Shown here: positions 10,901 through 22,200 of the stretch, piece by piece
How the letters are laid out: every line of letters starts with the position of its first letter
How positions within the stretch are numbered: the stretch's first letter is position 1
Assembly (NCBI GenBank): GCA_963281155.1
Contig: CAUJLY010000003.1
Coordinates: 7,316,001-7,380,000 of the forward strand
Source: Rhabditophanes sp. KR3021
Lineage: Eukaryota; Nematoda; Chromadorea; Rhabditida; Alloionematidae
Length of the DNA stretch: 64,000 bases
Direction of reading: 5' to 3'
Notes under the pieces: model-generated
The model's input: only the letters and a program-made list of their open reading frames with translations
Databases searched by the model: none
What the model was told of the DNA's origin: nothing
Made by a program: the position numbers and the translations under genes

Positions 10901-13810
10901 TTTGTCGTCGTAATTTGAGGCATTAGTCAAAGACTTGAGGGCCGAGAACAACGGTTTCCACCCACTGCCGAGGTTACTAGAGAATTGTCCTACTAAATTA
11001 CTAAATATCAGAACGATCTGTTCTTTTGACTCTTCACTCGAAGCGTCTTTCATCAGCAAAGAATGAAAAGGTTCCAGAAAAAACATATTGCTATTAAAGC
11101 CACTTTTTTCAGCTCTTAAGTGGATTGAAATACAATCTCTCAAACATTCCACAGCTTCTTTCGCCATTATTTGTCTGTTTCCATGAGTTGCCATGTCTAT
11201 GAGATGTAATTTGATTACATTCCAAATATTCATGCCTGCTATCATGGCTTTGCCTTTCGATTTGAACATCAGGGTTTTGATGAGGGCGAAGAGGTTGCTT
11301 TTGGAGTCATTGCAAATTTTTTCATCTGACCATTTCCATTTGTTTTCATTGGCGGTGGAGATGGCGGAGACGAGACGACGGAGGTCGGGGAGTGGTAGCA
11401 TCAATGCAGCTGTGTCGACAAATTTGTTTGCTATATGATTTAAATAAATAATAATCTGATTGATGTCTTTGGCGGCAAAACTACTTTCTCCACAAGGAAT
11501 CGGGGGTGGGCTGGAAGGAATTGAGTTTCCGGAAGGTAAATGTAATGGAAGTGGTGTTGGTGGCAAAAGGGCTGTTAACTCAAACACATATTCCAATCCT
11601 TGAACTATATACTTCCATGACATCGAACTCAATATCCCAAAATTTATCCCATATTCAATAATAAACCCAATTCCTGCCAAATCCTCAACTCCATCCAACC
11701 AAATCTTTCTGAAAGGCATGTTTTTGATATTGTCACATGTCCTAATTTGATCTAATGGACATATCAAATCTATCAAATGTTCAAGGGCAAAATATATCCC
11801 TTGAGTGAAGTTTAGTGAGAGCGACATTTTTGCAATGCATTGCAATGTCTTAATTTGCTCCAAATAAACTTCTTTTACTGGCTTGTTATTGCTTTTGGCC
11901 AGTGTAATAGTAAAAACCTCCCATCTCTGATTAATAAGATTAAATAAAAGCTGGTGAAATGTTTTTTTGAATTGAATAACATATCGTTCCTCATCACCTG
12001 GACAAGGTTCACTTTTATATTTTAAAACAAAGCCAGTTATTTCTTCTATCATCTCAAACAGTACAGCGTTCTTTTCATTCATTTTATTATCAAACAAAGA
12101 CCAACTTCGCGAATCCAGCAACCAAAAAACTTCTTCAATAAACTTTTCATTCATAAAAAGCAAGCAACTAGACTGAGTGATAATTGCACCAAACACTTCC
12201 TTCGGCAACCTATGCCCATTTTCCTTTACCGCTTCAAACATCAAACTAGACCATATCGTTAGGTATAACAGGTCCGAGGTGATATTTTCCGAATTGCCTA
12301 TTTCACTTTCTTTAAATTGGATGAATAAATTAGTTGCCACTTTTTGGATGTATTCGTCTATTTCACTTGAAGATTCTCCTCCCAAAATGACATCTATTTC
12401 GATATTTAACTGCTCCACAAAATGAGATGCAAATTGTTTTAAATTGGAAGTTGTTGTTGTGTTAGATACTTCCACACTTTTATTTTCCTCTACATTATCA
12501 GATAAACAAACTTCTTCTACATACAAGGGGAAGTTGTCATTAATATATTGAGGCGACAAATGCTGCTGGGTACCTTTTTTTAGTTCACAAATGCCACTGG
12601 CAATAGCATGTAATACCTTGATGGCTTTGAAATGGAGTTGGGGGATGTTTGATTGATTGCACTCAATCACACAATCCATCATCAAACCAAATAGGTTGGA
12701 GGTATCTTTGTGGAGGAAAAGACGACCCAGACATGGGAGCATCGTTTGATTGGTGAAGAGACGTTTCATTAGTTTGAGGGCCTCGCCACGTACATTCAAG
12801 GGCGGATCAATGAATGCTAGTTTGAATAAATTTGTTAGTAAAGGGCCGGTGTTGGGGGACTTGGAGTAGATACGAGTTAACTGTTCCACTATTTGATATA
12901 AGCTCGAAACCATCTCATTGCAATAGAATACATCCGGAGTAGTAGATTTATTTTTATCAGATGACAACATATTACTCAAATAAATGGCCTGTTTGGACCT
13001 CTTATTTGATTTCCACTCAAACATCCTCTGTATCAAGATGCCCAAATCTTGTTCTAAGACGTTGAAGAAAGGTTTGTAGTTGGCTGCGGAGATAGGTTGG
13101 ACACTCAACAAAGAATAAATGGCATCCAACAACAAGGTAATCTCATCCCCTGACAATGCTTCGGTCTCCAATCTATGAACGAATTTACTTAACAAGGCAG
13201 TCATCTCCATAAAGATGGCCAGTTCATCCTGGTGTCCAGGAATACTTGTGGCATATTTATTCAAACAAAAGGAATTAATAAATTGGGTGATGGCTCCACG
13301 AACAGCCAACTTCACACTGCCCTCATCTGTTTTCAAGTACATTTGTATGCAAAGTTCCATACCTTCATCAATGTTGACGTTGGAGATGCGAATATTTGGG
13401 CCGGAAAATAGTTGCATAATCAGACTTAGTGATTGGCATTTGATTTGCTTGTCCCAGTCTGGCATTTTGTGGAAGTATTTGACGAATTGGGAGCAGACGG
13501 AGTCTTCGTCGCGGGTGATGGCGGCATCCGAAGAGTAGGTGTTGTCTCGGATGATGAATTGGAGGCCTTGGATGGCGGTGTGGGAGAGACGTGCATTTGA
13601 GGAGGATAAACAAAGGGCCAAGCATTCTAAACATTCCCCTCGACGCACGTAGATTGGTAGGTGGGCTTTGGAAGCGGCTTCTGAAATGTTATTTCACCAC
13701 AATAAGAGAAACTTTTTATTACCTTTTGCCTTTTCACAGTGCCCTTTGATGACAGGGCCGCAATTAGTTTGGTCAGCAACCTCCAACAACTTCTCCAAAA
13801 TACCTTCCAT
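7915..13810 (-). CDS. BIG3/ARFGEF3-like large protein
   Basis: Large alpha-helical protein resembling BIG3/ARFGEF3, a relative of the Arf guanine-nucleotide exchange factors of the trans-Golgi whose Sec7 domain is degenerate in vertebrates. Exons are 13810-13723, 13680-10083 and 9166-7915, in phase, 1645 residues (human BIG3 is about 2180). The start MEGILEKLLEVA, then a run of HEAT-like helices and a segment like RLSHTAIQGLQFII, parallels the BIG3 N-terminus (MEEILRKL...). I see no Sec7 catalytic motif. The second intron, 9167-10082, is 916 bases, far longer than usual here, and holds a plus-strand open stretch. The BIG family as a whole is the safer call; BIG3 specifically is an inference, and MON2 is the alternative. 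Confidence 0.6.
9570..9934 (+). other. Coding-like stretch inside the BIG3-like intron
   Basis: Two overlapping open frames lie antisense inside the 916-base intron. Frame A (about 9570-9732) reads FDKMHYFAHFYCETLRS then a charged ERIKKLERERQ; frame B (about 9677-9934) reads VKWLKDELIRNFKSGRKVE and ends at a stop. They are offset by one base near 9726, and no consensus intron joins them. I recognise no family. It may be a small nested gene with an unusual junction, a decayed gene, or chance openness in A/G-rich DNA. Confidence 0.3.
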
Positions 13811-14413
13811 TCCCAAAATTGGTGTGGCTAGTATGTATCTGTGGCCACTCCAAAACAACCACAACTTAAAAGCAAGAATCAATATAAATATAATATTTAG
13901 TCGGCAAAACTACACACAGTCACGACTCCAAATAAATATACATATGTATAAATGAAATTTGCCGACAGTCATGCAATAGGAGGGACCATAATATTTGGCA
14001 GTTTGTGTATGTTGTGGATGGATATTGTTTTTATGGGACTATCTAAAGTTGGCATAGTTGCAAAATACGAGCCACAAAACATGTTGGGAGGGATGACGTA
14101 GGGTATTGGAGAGGAAATGGATTTGATAAGTAGTTTGCATCGGCTTGGTGCAAGTTCGGAAGGGTACTATGGAAGGTGTCAAATTGGAGGGCAGTTGTCA
14201 GCAAATATGTTTACGATCCTAACAAACCAAATACGCCATCTTGCTTTAAACTAAAGCACCTATTAATTGCAAACAAATATCCAACCAGCCATTGTTACCT
14301 CGAAAAAGATAATTAAACCCATTTTTAATGCAAGAAAGGTTATTATTGGTAAATACAAAAAAAAGTTTATTATCAATAAAGAAAACAAAAAAAATTAAAT
14401 TATCATACATAAA
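13811..14413. other. Intergenic, no gene seen
   Basis: Separates the 5' end of the BIG3-like gene from the 3' end of the YL1-like gene, both on the minus strand. It should hold the BIG3-like promoter and the YL1 3' UTR. No coding or RNA signal seen. Confidence 0.5.
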
Positions 14414-15760
14414 TTATTCATTAATACAGATAGGAGATGTTTTTAAAGTGTCTAAATACTTATTATACTGACATCTTATTATTTTAAACTCATTAGCCGA
14501 GAAGTAGGGCAAATCAGTTAAGGGGTCCAAATAGAGAGCCGGTTTGCCTGTGACTGCACATACTCTGTGGGTGATTTTGTCGGGAAGTGGGTGGAGTGGA
14601 AGTGAGGGGAGGTGGAGGATTTTGAGATCTTTTTTGTAGGTGATTGAGGTGAAGTTAGGGTCTTTTAGTTGGAAGTGCTTGATGGTTCGCTTTTTCTTCT
14701 TTTCCAACTCGATTTCACGGTACTTTTCTAAGGACTTGACATTTTCGATGGCGATCCCTTCGCATTGCTTGATTAAGCGTTCTTGTTCCGAATCGGTGAC
14801 GATGTTGGCGGCCACTGGATTTTTAGTCATCATTTCAGTTGCCACTTTCTTCTTCAGCGCCACTATTTTAGATCTCTGTGCCCGCTTTTCAAGTCTTTCT
14901 GCCTGACTAATTTCCTTCTCCGCATCATCGCCCTCCTCTTCATTATTGTTGTCGTCGTCCGAGTCAAAGAAGTCCGAATCAAATTCGTCCACCAACTTTT
15001 CCTCCACGAAATTTTCATCCTGTTCCTCATCCTCATGGTTCTTCACCAGGTCCGCATAGTCTCCCTGAAACAAACCCGCCTCCTCTTCCAGCTCAAGTGC
15101 TTGAATCTGCTCACTCATAACTGCCTCATATCTGTTGCCAGCTGTAGACCTGCGGGAGCGGTGCTTTGCGATGAATTCTATTTTACTATAGTCAATTGGC
15201 TCTTCATCTGAGGAATCATGATCCTCTACCGCACTCTCCCCTCCTTCATTCCCTTCCTCAAATCGTTCCTCAAAGGCAGGAAGAGGTGGTGGAGAAGGAG
15301 TAGGTTGAGGGGCAGGAAGTGCCTTGGGTAGCCGTCTGGACCCTTTCCTTTCCACATACTCCGCCTTGGGTAGAACCTCACCTGCCCTCTCCTCCTCTTT
15401 GATGTTGGGCAAATGTTTGTGTCTAGAGCTTTGCCTGCGTTGTACCTTTGGTTGGGGCTCATCAATACTAGAAGCAATAGAGTCGCTGTTCTTTCTTTTG
15501 ACGCCTCGGGTAGAGGGCTCACTGTCGTGTGAGTGGCCTCTGAAAGCAGCCGTTCTCTCGGCCGAATCAGCCCTCAAAGCAGCCACTCTCTTTCCTTTCC
15601 TTGTGGGAGGCTTTTCCTCCGACATTTCGGAAGAAGCCTTGCTCATCGGGCCTTCGGACAAAATATCGTCCTCGAGTTGGGCATACCTCGACGTCCTACT
15701 CGATCTCCTCTTCGGCAAATCGGTGCTTTCGAGGATGGGGGCCCTTCTTCTACTACTCAT
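14414..15760 (-). CDS. YL1/VPS72 chromatin-remodelling subunit
   Basis: Homolog of VPS72/YL1, the H2A.Z-binding subunit of the SRCAP and TIP60/p400 nuclear complexes. Single exon, 448 residues, starting at the ATG MSSRRRAPILES. The YL1 N-terminal domain carries the hallmark RSRRSTAGNR followed by acidic stretches (FDSDFFDSDDD) that bind H2A.Z-H2B. A basic helix follows, and the C-terminal YL1_C motif matches the family: VCAVTGKPALYLDPLTDLPY then FKIIRCQYNKYL. Unusually, about 190 Ser/Arg/Pro-rich residues precede the RSTAGNR motif, which is near the N-terminus in human VPS72. The 5' neighbour, the SON-like gene, ends 245 bases upstream on the same strand. The identification is firm; the extension has no known function. 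Confidence 0.92.
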   Translation of the reverse strand: MSSRRRAPILESTDLPKRRSSRTSRYAQLEDDILSEGPMSKASSEMSEEKPPTRKGKRVAALRADSAERTAAFRGHSHDSEPSTRGVKRKNSDSIASSIDEPQPKVQRRQSSRHKHLPNIKEEERAGEVLPKAEYVERKGSRRLPKALPAPQPTPSPPPLPAFEERFEEGNEGGESAVEDHDSSDEEPIDYSKIEFIAKHRSRRSTAGNRYEAVMSEQIQALELEEEAGLFQGDYADLVKNHEDEEQDENFVEEKLVDEFDSDFFDSDDDNNNEEEGDDAEKEISQAERLEKRAQRSKIVALKKKVATEMMTKNPVAANIVTDSEQERLIKQCEGIAIENVKSLEKYREIELEKKKKRTIKHFQLKDPNFTSITYKKDLKILHLPSLPLHPLPDKITHRVCAVTGKPALYLDPLTDLPYFSANEFKIIRCQYNKYLDTLKTSPICINE

Positions 15761-16004
15761 GTCTTTTAGCTCTATAAAATGCCACAAAATAAATGAATCA
15801 AATTCATACAAATCTACAATAAAGATATCAAAGGTTTAGTGTAACCAAAATGATTAATAAAAGGTAGTTAATAAACGCGACAAAAGTTATAAATTTGTAT
15901 TAAACGAGAGAGAGTGATTGAGAAAAAGAAAGGTAATTAAGAGATGCTCAGCAAGTCTTTTAAAATAATTGGACATATCAAATAAAACGAAATATGTCTG
16001 TCAA

Positions 16005-17987
16005 CTAGACGACAACACCACTTATAGCAATGGCGTCACCTGCATTGGTAGGTGAGGTGTGGGGAGATGAAGTAGCATCTGTGAGTGTAGAGTCCATCAG
16101 GGGACTACGAATAATTGAAGGCGAGGAGGTGGTGGAAGGGCTGGAGCGAGGGTCTGACTTGAGGATGGCAAAGGACTTCGAGAGGGTCTTGGCTCCCCAT
16201 ACTTTTAGCAGGTCCTCGGCGTGTTTTAGGTTGTGCTGGGCTTCGTTGTCGAAGGGGTTCATTTTGAGTCTCGTTTCCGCTTCAGCTTTCATTTGCCTGA
16301 TTTTGCTTAAACTTACGGGGTTTTTAGATAAGTCTGGAGGGAGGGTGGTGGCTGCAGAGGAAGCTAGGGGAGGCATAGGTGGTGGTGGAAGAAGGAAGTC
16401 GTCATCTGCGGCAGGAACAACTTTTTGGATAGCTACCATTGGCGGCATCGGCGGGGGCGGTAGGTCATAGTCGGGCACCTTCTTCCCCACCGCAATACTC
16501 AAAGTTGGGGGAGGTGGTGGGGGCGGCAACAAGTCAAATCCATCCATACTCGTACTTGTTTCTTGAATTTTGAGATTCTTGTTTGGATTGACACTGTACT
16601 TGACTCTTGAATTTGACTCCCCTTGCTGATTCGTTGACACAGGCATCCATTTGTTCAGTAAATTCTTAGGCGATTCCTTGGCTTTGTGTTCGTCCAAAAG
16701 ACGCTCTTGGACCGATTTGACAGGCAAAGCTCTGAAATTACTGATGTTAAACTTAAATGAATTCCCAACCACTTTTTTTGCTTCGCTTTGCGGTTCGTGG
16801 TCTTCTTCTTCTACCTCTGCCGTCTTTGGCTTCGTCTTTTCTATCTTTCCCCACTTAGTTTCTTCGTCTTCGGAGTCATCTGAGATGGCTTCCACTGCCA
16901 GGTCACCATCACTTACATTTTTCTTTGACCCAGAAGGCTTACTGATGGCTAAAGGACCCAGCGAAGTCATCATTTGCGAGGAGGCTTGTTCGATGAAGGA
17001 TTCTAGACTTTTACCACCAGTAAAGGGCAAAATATCTTCCTTCCTCAATTCACCCTTCATTGCCATCTTGGCCGCATTTAACATGGCTCTTTCTCGAATG
17101 GCGTCTTTGTCGATAGATTCTCTGGGAGGGGAAGGTTCTTTGTTGTAGGGGTAAGTATTATTTCGATGGTTGTTATTTTTATTACTATTGAACCATTTCT
17201 TTTTCCGCGGATGAGCATTATTCATGTCACGAAGCCACTCGCAGTCTTTGGGATTGAAACGCACCCCGTTCTTTGCTTCAACTGTGTAAGCTGTCACGAG
17301 AGCTCTTTTCTTATTACTGTTGGAGGCGTTTGCATTGGAAAGGTTGTTGGTGAAGGCGGAATCAGATTGTTTGCTCGTCATCTTGGCCATAAAAGTACCA
17401 GGCCGTGGGTGGAAGGTAGGCTCGTGTCGTTCACGGGTGGGAGATGAGGAGTAGGAGAGAGTTGAACTTCTGGACCTGCTTCTTTTCTTGTCTTTAGTAG
17501 AAGAACGTTTCCTCTCATCTTCCTTCTTCGATTTTTTCTCTTTCCGCAGACGTCTCTTTTCACGCCTAGCAGCCTTTCTGGCGCAGTGGTCTTCTTCTTC
17601 CGAGGGGCTGCGTTTCTTTTTGGTTTTGATATACTCCTCATCACTGACCTAAGTAAAACACTAATACAAAGATAACTTACTTGCAAACATACCGACTTGG
17701 ACTTTTTGACCCTCCTAGATTCGTGGAATTTGGGCCTATCCTGAAGTGGAGACTTGGAGCGCTTTCGCTTCCTCGAGGCTGGTTTGTCCTTCCTATATTG
17801 GTCCTTTTCTTTGTCCCGTCTTTCTTTCCTTTTTTTCTCTTTGCGAAGCATTTCTAAGTCATCAGACGTATCACTAAGAATATTATCGATTCCATCATCG
17901 GAGCCCTACAACAAACGAAAAAGGTTTAAAAATAAATAACCGTATACATAACAAATAAAGTACCGTTGAGTTTTTTAAATCAGTCAT
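16005..17987 (-). CDS. SON-like RS-rich splicing protein
   Basis: Arg/Ser/Lys-rich nuclear protein resembling the C-terminal third of SON, a nuclear-speckle splicing cofactor. Exons are 17987-17964, 17905-17693 and 17648-16005, in phase, 626 residues. The first exon encodes only eight residues. Order: acidic N-terminus, RS/KR-rich domain (about 25-150), a region with AMLNAAKMAMKGEL, an acidic block, SFKFNISNF, a WMPV motif, three proline-rich tracts, then a helical segment (KMNPFDNEAQHNLKHAEDLLKVW) corresponding in order to SON's AMSERALAQKRL...LNRAQERIDAWAQ region. The G-patch and double-stranded-RNA-binding domain that end vertebrate SON are absent. Assignment rests on shared order and short matches, so it is moderate. 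The RS domain alone would support only a splicing-related role. Confidence 0.58.
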
Positions 17988-18223
17988 TGTGGCAGGATAA
18001 TATAAAATTATTATTTCAATATATTGACAAAAAGTAAACTATTATCACAAACTAAAATCTAGTATGTTGATGTATTACTTTTTTACTTTTTAGTCAAAGT
18101 ATGTACGCACAAATCGTTGCGGGAAATCAGCAGTAAATAAAAGTGCTATTTATGTTCTGTAAACACAAGGTGTCTTTTGTACTTGGAATAGTAATCTAGT
18201 GGATATATATAGAGAATAATTAA

Positions 18224-19147
18224 ATGCAGACTAAGACACTTCTTTTAATCTTTCATTCACCAAGACGGAGTTTGTTTTTTTGCAACGTATTATTGTATGT
18301 TGGAGTAAGTGTGTATAAAATAGTCTTTTCAGTAGTCAGAAGAACCTGTACGAAGTGTTGGGTATTGTAAAGACCTCAACTCCACAACAAATAAAGCATG
18401 CCTACTTTTACAAAGCCAAATCAGTATGTTTGGATTGGCTTTATCTAATCTCTCATTTAGTTGCATCCAGATATAGTAGACGCCGACCAAACTATTTCTA
18501 TGTCAGAAAAGATGCTAAGGAAACAGCAATTTCTGGACTTAAAGTTTGCTTATGATATTCTAAGAAAGCCAAATGACCGCCACCATTACGACGCCGTTGG
18601 CAAAGTTTACCCCTCAAACAAAAGCGCAAGTGGCGCCAAAAGGACCCGTCAAAATTATTATTCTAATTATAGTGAGTCGTACTCAGAGTGGGGTAAATTC
18701 TATACTGGCCAAGGGAAAGATAATGGACAAGCCAGTTATCAAGATATTCAAAAGAAAAACAGTGAGCAATGGAAACGAGTACTCATATTTTCGGGAATAG
18801 GTTTCGGCCTGGTCTTTTTATATAACTTCGGTTATTTTTTGATGTTAGTGGCAAGAGAAAACAAGATTCGCAAGTTGTCGGCTAGAGAAGAAATCGCGAG
18901 GTCTTTTCTGAGGCAACCTGACTACAAAGTCAGTAGTAATGATAAAGAAGAGCTAGATAGGTTTGGTAAAATATTGTTAGATGATATTGAAGAAGCCTAT
19001 AACAGAAATATCCTTGACCATCGCATTCACAATACTAAAGAAATTAGAGAAGAAGGTAGATGGTTTGATTACCTGAAGGCGGATAATTGGATTCCACGAA
19101 CTGCATATGACAAAAGGGAAGTTGAAAACATTAAGAAAGACAATTGA
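18224..19147 (+). CDS. DNAJC4-like membrane J-protein
   Basis: J-domain co-chaperone with one membrane segment, resembling mitochondrial DNAJC4. Exons are 18224-18294, 18333-18423 and 18461-19147, in phase, 282 residues. The first exon was found by phase: ATG at 18224 with donor GTATGT at 18295 gives a 38-base intron and a basic, hydrophobic leader (SPRRSLFF) suited to mitochondrial targeting. The J-domain has NLYEVLG, the HPD signature at the start of exon 3 and a helix IV ending RKPNDRHHYDAVG. A hydrophobic segment (VLIFSGIGFGLVFLYNFGYF) follows, as in DNAJC4. Head-to-head with the SON-like gene, 236 bases away, so the two may share a promoter. Confidence 0.8.
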
Positions 19148-19281
19148 AATTATTAATAGGGAAATAAATTGATAAATATACAGCTGAAACTAAACATTGT
19201 TAAGTTGATCAAATAAAATTAGACAAACTTTTTCTAAACATTTATTTTTCTTATTAAAAAGCATTTATATAAACAATCAAA

Positions 19282-22200
19282 TTAGATAATAACTTTTTTA
19301 TTATCCTTTTCAGCTACGACTGTATAAAGAGAAGCACTAAAAACAATTCCTCTAGCCATTTTCTTTGTCATATCTTCAATTTTGGCGGCTTGATCTCTCG
19401 AGCCCATGTGTTCAAGTACTAATTGCATCCCATTTAGTAGGTCCCATGTCTTTCTTAAGTTTCGTACGATGTTTCCTTCTGGAAGAGTGTGGATCTTCAT
19501 GATATCAATCAGACTAACTCCTTTCATCCACAAATAAGCTACTTCTATCATGTTTTCGGAGTAAGATTCGATGTAGTCTTCATTGACAGTCTGGAACTCA
19601 ACAAAGGCATCGTGGATGTAGTCATGAGTTGTCTTGAATACATTTTTGATTTCTTCCAATTCACTCACAGGCATCCTTTCAATAGTCTCATCAGGTTCGG
19701 GGTGTTGAGCAAAATCACGTTGACCTTGGAAAAAATATTATTATTTGTTGTGAATAAAAGATATCTTTATCAAATGTGTGCAAATAAATATATGTAAATG
19801 TGTACTTTGAATTGAAACCTATTAATGTGTCATTATTTAAGACATATTTTGCGTGTATTAAAGCTATTTTAATTAACGCGCTTCCACGTCAAGTTACAAA
19901 CTCTGACTGGGGCAAAATGCCAATTGATTTTGTATTATAAATGAACCCTCAAACTAATTCAGAAGTAGCAGGACTCATTTAAAGGATTTTTGAAAATGTT
20001 CTTTTTAAGAACATGCTTAAAGTACTAGCGTATATGCTTAATTAGCGTGACTTTTAATAATATTTGTGAGTAATTTTAATAAACTTACCTTGTGATGCCA
20101 TGATTGAAACCATCGCACCAATATACTCAGGCGACTTATCCTTCAATAAACCTTGGTACAAAAGTTCAGTTAACACCACATGGGAGGAACCCATTCTACA
20201 GGCTGAACGTCCTTTGAAACTAATGATCGTGTTTTCTTCACTATGATCCAAAGCAGTTGTCTGAGACTCCAAAAAATCTAGCTTTTTTAGTGCTTTTACT
20301 TTGTTTTCGTACATCTCATACACTTCTAAACTTTCCACATTTAATTTACTAGACAACAACTTTAGCCTTTCTTGAATAAAGTAAATGTGGATACTTTTTT
20401 CGTAATGTTCACACCCGTGCGCACACTCCCGACAAGGGAATTTTTTCGTTTTCAGAACAAGTTTGGTTTCTTTCATTATTGTGAGGTGGATGTCGATGTC
20501 AAAGTCTTCGATTGGTTTCAACTTTAAGAGTAAGCTTGAGTCCTGGTTTCTGGCAGTAAGTTTTGCTCCAATCCCTTGCAACTTGATCTTTATCTTGACC
20601 ATGTTTCTACTTTCACAATAAATAGGCTTCTTGTTGGCAATGATTACATCATGATGCAATTGCTTCAACTCCTCCATTGAGATACTCTTCGAAATAACCC
20701 CAATCAAATTAGACATATGTACGTCGCCAATCACTTTGAATTGGCAATCAGCTCCCGAACACATACTCTCATTAACACTCTCTTCGTTTCCATAAAAAGA
20801 AGCTTTCAATCTCCAATACAGGGCTAATTGTTCTTTTTCTAATCGCAAGCAACCCATCTTGACTGGCTTTTCTTTTCCAATAACACACCCTTTCTTTACC
20901 AATACAATCAAGTTCATCTTGTCGTGTCTTACGCTCGATACAACTGCCAAAACATGAATTAAATTGTATTGAGGAACGTCAACGATAATAATTCTTCCAT
21001 TGCCTAATTGAGAAGGCGGCAAGTTTGGTCCGATTAGGCAGAAGTATTCACTCCTAGCTTGGATCAAATTGACGTTGTTTTCAATTAGGAATTCTGTCCC
21101 GTAATTTGGGTCAGTTTCACAAATAGCACACCTCTCACCAACAAAGGAATCCAACTCGGAATTTAATTCAGCCCTCTCAGCGTCGATATTTTCAACGATC
21201 CTTAGAGTATCACTTTCAGCAAATGATTTGCTGATGAAGTCCTTAATCGAACGGCATTCTCTCTGAAACACATTCAGAACCATTGACGTGGTCACCAAGA
21301 ACTTTGAAGACAAAGACACATTCTGTCCCTTCAACAACTTTTGCATCTCATCAACATTCGGCAGTTTCTTATTCTTACACAAGATAATGACAAAACCGGC
21401 TTTGTCCAGACCTCTTCTTCCAGCCCTTCCTGCCATTTGGACATACTCCGTCGAAGTCAACAACCTTTTCGCCTGCCCATCAAACTTTTCAATCGAATCA
21501 AAGACGGCCGTCTTCGTAGGCATGTTGATGCCCATAGCAAACGTCTCCGTTGCAAACAACACCTTTACGTACCCTCTTGAGAAGGCAATTTCCACCACTT
21601 CTTTCAGGAACGGTAGCATCCCCGAATGGTGCATCGCAATACCTCTCTTGCACGATTCTTCCACAAAAATAAGTTGTGGTAGCTGGAGGTTGTCTTCGTC
21701 CAACAGAGCTTTGGCATGGGTGAAGATGTTGGTGACGTGATACTTTTCTTCACTCGTAGTCAAGTCGACGTTGTGGAGCATTGCCACATAATTGTCGCAT
21801 TGTTTTCTTGAGAAGACAAAGACAACCATTGGTGTTTTGGTTTCGCCATTTCCACTCTTGTCGAAGTGGAGGTGGCGTATCAGAGTAGTGTACAGATTTC
21901 TGTGGGTCCCATCGAAAGAACCAGCGCTGTTGGGGCCTTTGGTGGCATTGTGATTGGCGATGGCTTTGTTTGCTGCTTGTTTGGCCATGTTGTTGCCAGG
22001 AGCAAAGGAGCTCTTATTGCCTGTATTTCCAACCTTCTTATTTCCATTCTTGGCGCTTTGCTTCAATTGAGTAGCCAAGGCAGTGAAGCCTTTGATGTTG
22101 AAGGTGCCCCTGTCTCCTTTCATGATAGTCATAAAGTTTTTGGTCTGGTCGTTGTTGACATCCATATACAACAGATGCTCCAACTGAACGGGCCTCATGA

